Below, piece by piece: positions 14,322-17,972 of a stretch of DNA of 17,972 nt. The notes beneath the pieces were generated by a model that was given only the letters and a program-made list of their open reading frames with translations, ran no database searches and was not told the DNA's origin. A program made the translations under genes and the position numbers. Position 1 is the first letter of the stretch; the number at the start of each line of letters is the position of its first letter. This DNA is from an uncultured Eubacteriales bacterium (GTDB taxonomy: Bacteria; Bacillota; Clostridia; Oscillospirales; UBA644), in contig CAKSQP010000026.1 in the NCBI GenBank assembly GCA_934486965.1, positions 1-17,972 of the forward strand, read 5' to 3'.

Positions 14322-14356
14322 AAAAAATCCTGCACACCGTGCAGGATTTTTTTTTG
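14322..14356. terminator. Bidirectional rho-independent terminator
   Basis: Stem ATCCTGCAC (14327-14335) / GTGCAGGAT (14339-14347), 3-nt loop, flanked by an A-run and nine or more T. It serves both the plus operon and the converging minus gene, whose stop is at 14357. Confidence 0.92.
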
Positions 14357-15190
14357 TTATATAAGTCTTTCTTTTTCCTCGATAAGTTCTCCGTCAAACA
14401 ATATGTAACTGAAATTGTCTGAATCAAGCCCCGCCTCGATAACATGACCTCCGACCGTCGCTTTAAGGTTGTGTTCGAATTCGAGGACGGCTTTCTTTTC
14501 GTCATAGACCCGCCCGTTTATAACAAGTTCGTTTACGGCTTTTACCCGTCGGTAAACTATTTCATAATCTTTAACCGTTTCTTTAAGGAATATCTTTGCT
14601 TTTTGCCCGTATTCGGCGTTCCTCAGAACTGGGGTATCTATCCCGTATACGGAAACTTTCGCGTCTTGCTTTTTTTGTCTTTCTTCTTCTGTTTTTAACG
14701 ATTTTTTTCTGACAAAACCGATGACCGAAACAAATACCGAACATACAAAAACGAAAATGCCTATGCCGATATATCCCTTTCCGTATCCGTAAATTTCCTG
14801 TTGCGAATTTTCGAAATCGAGCAGAGTCTCATTTTCGGTTTTTACTTCAATTACATATCCGTTATTCGGGTTTACCGCAAGAACGAGCGGCGTTCCTTTT
14901 TCAAGCGAAGTCATTCTGTTTCTGAACTCTTCTTTTTCCGTATGCGGGTAGACATCAAATTCCGAGCCGTCGGAAAAGATGATTTCGCAGTAATTTTTCG
15001 AGGTCTCGTATCTTTCGAAATATCCCGAATATGTTTCCGCCTTATCCCTCGTTATAGGCACATTACCGAACTGCGGGAAAATAAAAGCGAAAAACCCGAA
15101 AATCAAACCGAAAACGGGTAATATTATCAGGAAGATTTTGCTGTTTATCAGCTTTACAAAGATTCTTGTCTGCTTTCCGTCCATGATCAT
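14357..15190 (-). CDS. Two-TM membrane protein of unknown function
   Basis: 277 aa. One hydrophobic helix near residues 17-39 and a second near 138-162 bracket a soluble domain of about 100 residues (GYFERYETSKNYCEIIFSDG, then KGTPLVLAVNPNNGYVIEV). This looks like the DUF3592-type small beta domains found between two helices, but the match is loose. A further charged domain (165-277) rich in beta-type segments and Glu/Lys follows. The start ATG at 15190 has AAAAGGAGG four nt upstream; a second ATG two codons on (15184) has more usual spacing and is equally possible. It has its own promoter and is divergent from the TetR gene at 15338. Role unknown. Confidence 0.7.
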   Translation of the reverse strand: MIMDGKQTRIFVKLINSKIFLIILPVFGLIFGFFAFIFPQFGNVPITRDKAETYSGYFERYETSKNYCEIIFSDGSEFDVYPHTEKEEFRNRMTSLEKGTPLVLAVNPNNGYVIEVKTENETLLDFENSQQEIYGYGKGYIGIGIFVFVCSVFVSVIGFVRKKSLKTEEERQKKQDAKVSVYGIDTPVLRNAEYGQKAKIFLKETVKDYEIVYRRVKAVNELVINGRVYDEKKAVLEFEHNLKATVGGHVIEAGLDSDNFSYILFDGELIEEKERLI

Positions 15191-15205
15191 TTATCCTCCT
15201 TTTCC

Positions 15206-15233
15206 ATTATAACAGATTCCGTAAAATTTTCAA
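15206..15233 (-). promoter_or_regulatory. Promoter of the two-TM protein gene
   Basis: Minus strand: -35 TTGAAA (15233-15228), 16-nt spacer, -10 TATAAT (15211-15206). The mRNA leader would be under 20 nt. Confidence 0.75.
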
Positions 15234-15276
15234 TAGCCTCCCTTACGAACTTTTTGCGGAAAACCGCCCGCAGTGC

Positions 15277-15305
15277 TTGCATTTTTCGTCCCGATATGCT
15301 ATATT
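15277..15305 (+). promoter_or_regulatory. Promoter of the second TetR gene
   Basis: -35 TTGCAT (15277-15282), 17-nt spacer, -10 TATATT (15300-15305). It fixes the start codon at 15338, since the open frame from 15254 begins upstream of this promoter. A small palindrome GCGG-AAAA-CCGC (15256-15267) lies between the two divergent promoters. Confidence 0.65.
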
Positions 15306-15337
15306 TATTATACAAAAGAAGAAAGAGGAGAGCGCGA

Positions 15338-15907
15338 ATGCCGAATTTTACGAGGAAAGCGATAAAAGATTCGTTTGTAAAACTTCTTAACGACAAACCC
15401 CTTTCCAAGATAACCGTCAAGGATATTGTCGAAAGTTGCGGTATCAACAGAAACACCTTTTATTACCATTACGAAGATATTCCGACGCTTCTTATCGAGA
15501 TAGTGACCGAAGACGCGGAGCGTATAATAAAGGAATTCCCGACGGTCGACTCTATCGAGCAGTGCGTTTCGGTCGCCGTGAAATTTACGACGGACAACAA
15601 AAAAGCGGTGTTCCATATCTATAATTCCGCGAACCGCGACGTCTTCGAACGTTGCCTTATGTCTGTCTGCGGACACGTCGTGACGGTTTATGCGAACACT
15701 CTTTTTGCCGACAGGGAGATCGACGAAGAAGACAGAAAACTGATGATAAATTTCTATAAATGCTGTTGTTTCGGTATATGTATCGACTGGATAAACAACG
15801 GTATGAAAGAGGACCTTGCCGAAGATTACCGAAAACTCTGGCGCCTCCGCTACGGGCTCATGGAGGAACTCTGGTACGGCGGACAGCCCCAAAATGTTAA
15901 AAATTAA
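15338..15907 (+). CDS. TetR/AcrR-family transcriptional regulator
   Basis: 189 aa. The N-terminal domain has the TetR pattern, with KAIKDSFVKLLNDKPLSKIT, the recognition region VKDIVESCGINRNTFYYHYE and the following DIPTLL. This HTH subtype with NRNTFYYHY is frequent in Firmicutes and is often paired with exporter genes. The C-terminal half is all-helical. The ATG at 15338 has AAGAGGAG 8 nt upstream. A terminator follows, then a promoter and an HdeD-RND gene pair on the same strand. By analogy with common TetR-exporter layouts it probably controls that pair, or the divergent membrane gene at 14357. Ligand unknown. Confidence 0.9.
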   Translation: MPNFTRKAIKDSFVKLLNDKPLSKITVKDIVESCGINRNTFYYHYEDIPTLLIEIVTEDAERIIKEFPTVDSIEQCVSVAVKFTTDNKKAVFHIYNSANRDVFERCLMSVCGHVVTVYANTLFADREIDEEDRKLMINFYKCCCFGICIDWINNGMKEDLAEDYRKLWRLRYGLMEELWYGGQPQNVKN

Positions 15908-15929
15908 ATATTTTTTGTGCATTTACCTT

Positions 15930-15964
15930 TCCGTGTCTGAAAATAGGACACGGATTTTTTTTTG
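15930..15964 (+). terminator. Rho-independent terminator after the TetR gene
   Basis: Stem TCCGTGTC (15930-15937) / GACACGGA (15947-15954), 9-nt loop, ten T. Confidence 0.9.
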
Positions 15965-15968
15965 TCCG

Positions 15969-15996
15969 TTTACATTTTTCTTCTTGACGGTATAAT
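15969..15996 (+). promoter_or_regulatory. Promoter of the HdeD-RND operon
   Basis: -35 TTTACA (15969-15974), 16-nt spacer, -10 TATAAT (15991-15996), about 38 nt before the ATG. It starts 5 nt after the terminator T-run. Confidence 0.75.
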
Positions 15997-16033
15997 AATA
16001 TCGTAAAAACCGAAAAAGAAAGGGGAAATCAAA

Positions 16034-16642
16034 ATGCGTTCGATCGGACCTATGAAAGCCGCGAAGATAGGATATATAACGGTCTCCGTTTTACTTTGCA
16101 TCTTAGGGCTTCTCTTTATGTTCCTGCCGAATGTCTCCGCGGCGGCGATAGGAATTGCCTGCGGAACAATGCTTATAGTTTTCGGAATAATAAGACTCGT
16201 GGGGTATTTCTCAAAAGACCTGTTCAGACTGGCTTTCCAGTATGACCTTGCTTTCGGGATTCTTTCGATATTCCTCGGGATACTCATTCTTCTCAAACCC
16301 GATAACTTCTTCAATTTCATTTCGATCGCTCTCGGGCTTTCGATATTTGCGGACGGACTTTTCAAAATACAGATAGCGTTCGACTCAAAGAAATTCGGAA
16401 TAAAGCAATGGTGGCTCATCTTTATCGAAGCCGTTATTGCGGGGGCTTTGGGACTTATCCTTGTTTTCAGACCGACAGAGTCTGCGGCAGTCCTTACCGT
16501 GCTTCTCGGAGTATCGGTCCTTGCCGAGGGTATCCTCAATCTCAGCACCGTGCTTGCGGCTGTAAAGATTGTGAAGAATCAGAGACCCGACGTCATAGAA
16601 ACGGAATATTATGTGCATGGTTCCGATAACGGAGAGGAGTAA
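16034..16642 (+). CDS. HdeD-like (DUF308) membrane protein
   Basis: 202 aa with six hydrophobic helices arranged as three similar pairs, about 10-55, 68-113 and 125-172. The repeated theme, LGLLFMFLP / GILILLKP / LGLILVFRP before each loop and G...I.GI..L or LS...EGI..L after, is typical of the HdeD/DUF308 family. HdeD is named for acid resistance in E. coli, but in Firmicutes the function is unknown. The last 30 residues are polar and acidic, in the cytoplasm. AAAGGGG lies about 8 nt upstream of the ATG. The RND gene starts 6 nt after its stop and uses GGAGAGGAG inside this gene's last codons, so they are one operon. Confidence 0.85.
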   Translation: MRSIGPMKAAKIGYITVSVLLCILGLLFMFLPNVSAAAIGIACGTMLIVFGIIRLVGYFSKDLFRLAFQYDLAFGILSIFLGILILLKPDNFFNFISIALGLSIFADGLFKIQIAFDSKKFGIKQWWLIFIEAVIAGALGLILVFRPTESAAVLTVLLGVSVLAEGILNLSTVLAAVKIVKNQRPDVIETEYYVHGSDNGEE

Positions 16643-16648
16643 ACGTAA

Positions 16649-17972
16649 ATGCATTTTTCAAAAGCGGTAGTCAAATACCGTATTCCTATTTTAGTAATAG
16701 CAATTCTTCTGCTGATACCGTCGGTCCTCGGCATGATATCGACCAGAATAAACTATGATATGCTCGATTATCTGCCCGAAGATATGGACACCGTCATCGG
16801 ACAGAACGAACTGATGAAAGATTTCGGCAAGGGCGCGTTTTCTTTCGTGATAGTCGAGGATATGTCCGAAAAGGACGTCGCCGCCCTTAAAGCAAAAATC
16901 GAACAGGTCGACCATGTCGAAACCGTTCTGTGGTATGATTCCCTTGCGGATCTGTCGATACCGATGGAAATTCTGCCCGATAAGATATATAACGAATTCA
17001 ATACCGAAAACGCGACGATGCTTGCCATCTTCTTTGATACCGCAACATCTGCCGACGTTACAATGGACGCGATAAGAGAGATAAGAAGCATTGCGGGAAA
17101 ACAGTGTTTCGTTTCCGGAATGTCCGCGCTTGTGACCGACCTTAAAGACCTCTGCGAAAAGGAAGAGCCGATATATGTCGGTATCGCCGTTCTGCTCGCG
17201 TGCGTCGCGATGATGGTATTCCTTGACGGCTGGCTCGTTCCGTTCGTCTTCCTTGCAAGTATCGGTATGATGATACTTATGAACCTCGGTTCAAACTACT
17301 TTATGGGAGAAATCTCCTACATAACAAAAGCGCTGTCCGCTGTCCTGCAACTTGCGGTAACAATGGACTATTCAATATTCCTGTGGCACAGTTACAACGA
17401 AAAAAGAGAAAGATATTCCGATAACAAAGAAGCAATGGCTCACGCTATCGACGATACGCTGACATCGGTCCTCGGAAGTTCGATAACGACGATAGCGGGC
17501 TTTGCGGCGCTCTGCTTTATGACCTTTACGTTGGGCCGCGACCTCGGTATCGTAATGGCAAAGGGCGTTCTTCTCGGCGTTATCGGCTGCGTTACCGTTC
17601 TCCCCGCTCTTATCCTTATTCTCGATAAACCTTTGCAGAAAACAAAGCATAAGTCGCTTATCCCGAATATGACGAAATTCGCGGGCGGAATAGTCAAAAT
17701 ATTCCCCGTGTTCCTTATAATCTTTGCGTTGCTTATCCCTCCCGCATATTACGGCTACGATAAAACGAACGACGAAGTTTATTACGATATGGGACAGTGC
17801 CTGCCGGAAGATATGGAATACGTTATAGCAAATTCCAAACTTTCCGAAGACTTTGATATCGCGTCGACCCACATGCTTCTTGTCGACACTTCGACCCCCG
17901 AAAAAGACGTCAGAAAGATGATAAAGGAAATGGAAGACGTTGAGGGTGTCAAATATGTGCTCGGACTTGAAT
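16649..17972 (+). CDS. RND/MMPL-family exporter (partial, runs off right edge)
   Basis: The first 441 codons are present; the frame is open to the window end. TM1 is near residues 11-31 (IPILVIAILLLIPSVLG), followed by an extracytoplasmic domain to about 170 with MLDYLPEDMD. Five to six helices then form the first RND bundle, with QLAVTMDYSIFLWHSYNEKR as the TM4 motif (an Asp in TM4, equivalent to the 'GxxxDY..F...R..E' motif of MMPL proteins). A second copy begins near 375 with TM7 and MGQCLPEDMEYVI, mirroring the first half. Full members are about 700 aa, so some 250-300 residues lie outside. The likely role is proton-driven export of lipids or hydrophobic compounds, in an operon with HdeD and near a TetR regulator. 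Confidence 0.88.
   Translation, partial: MHFSKAVVKYRIPILVIAILLLIPSVLGMISTRINYDMLDYLPEDMDTVIGQNELMKDFGKGAFSFVIVEDMSEKDVAALKAKIEQVDHVETVLWYDSLADLSIPMEILPDKIYNEFNTENATMLAIFFDTATSADVTMDAIREIRSIAGKQCFVSGMSALVTDLKDLCEKEEPIYVGIAVLLACVAMMVFLDGWLVPFVFLASIGMMILMNLGSNYFMGEISYITKALSAVLQLAVTMDYSIFLWHSYNEKRERYSDNKEAMAHAIDDTLTSVLGSSITTIAGFAALCFMTFTLGRDLGIVMAKGVLLGVIGCVTVLPALILILDKPLQKTKHKSLIPNMTKFAGGIVKIFPVFLIIFALLIPPAYYGYDKTNDEVYYDMGQCLPEDMEYVIANSKLSEDFDIASTHMLLVDTSTPEKDVRKMIKEMEDVEGVKYVLGLE

Noticed and set aside
15254..15337. Longer start for the second TetR gene
   Set aside because: The extension covers the promoter and intergenic palindrome, and the TetR domain begins right after the ATG at 15338, which has its own ribosome binding site.
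1..17972. CRISPR arrays, tRNA genes, insertion-sequence genes
   Set aside because: No regularly spaced repeats, no cloverleaf-like sequence and no transposase or integrase motifs were seen on either strand by reading; a covariance-model scan was not possible.

Overview
The window reads as chromosomal DNA of a low-to-mid-GC Gram-positive anaerobe, most likely an uncultured gut-type member of the Clostridia. This rests on AGGAGG-type ribosome binding sites, near-consensus sigma-A promoters with 16-17 nt spacers, clostridial XRE and TetR regulators, and the protein families present. The species cannot be named from the sequence. No rRNA, tRNA, CRISPR array, integrase or transposase gene was seen.

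Left part (217-4347, minus strand): three overlapping genes form an amino-sugar operon. A phosphoglucosamine mutase carrying an N-terminal XRE-type DNA-binding domain comes first. A GlmU-like left-handed beta-helix acetyltransferase without a uridylyltransferase domain follows, and then GlmS. Together they would take fructose-6-P to GlcNAc-1-P. The operon has a strong promoter, and a perfect 6+6 bp palindrome lies just downstream of the predicted transcription start. An enzyme that represses its own operon is the simplest reading.

Middle part (4641-9637): a divergently transcribed NSS-family sodium symporter is followed by a MenD-like thiamine-diphosphate enzyme whose promoter overlaps the symporter stop codon. 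Next are a serine-acetyltransferase-like hexapeptide acyltransferase and a small membrane-anchored acidic, tyrosine-rich protein. A two-TM zinc-ribbon protein sits on the minus strand. The intergenic DNA here is patchy. It holds a 45-bp relic of a second NSS gene 3' end, a 52-bp imperfect direct repeat, and two copies of a terminator module that flank the zinc-ribbon gene.

Right-centre (9816-14356, plus strand): a six-gene operon begins with a TetR regulator behind a consensus promoter with a likely operator. It continues with a flavin-reductase-like split-barrel protein that has a PCP_red-like C-terminal domain, an atypical SDR, a DUF1295/steroid-5-alpha-reductase-like membrane protein, an unrecognised multi-TM protein, and a protein whose sequence pattern recalls ferredoxin-dependent bilin reductases. 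It ends at a strong bidirectional terminator. The set looks like a dedicated redox pathway for a hydrophobic ring compound (tetrapyrrole or sterol). This is the best candidate for an undescribed system, together with the HTH-mutase fusion.

Right end (14357-17972): a two-TM protein of unknown function (minus) is divergent from a second TetR-type regulator. A terminator and a new promoter then lead to an HdeD/DUF308 membrane protein and an RND/MMPL-type exporter that is cut by the window edge.
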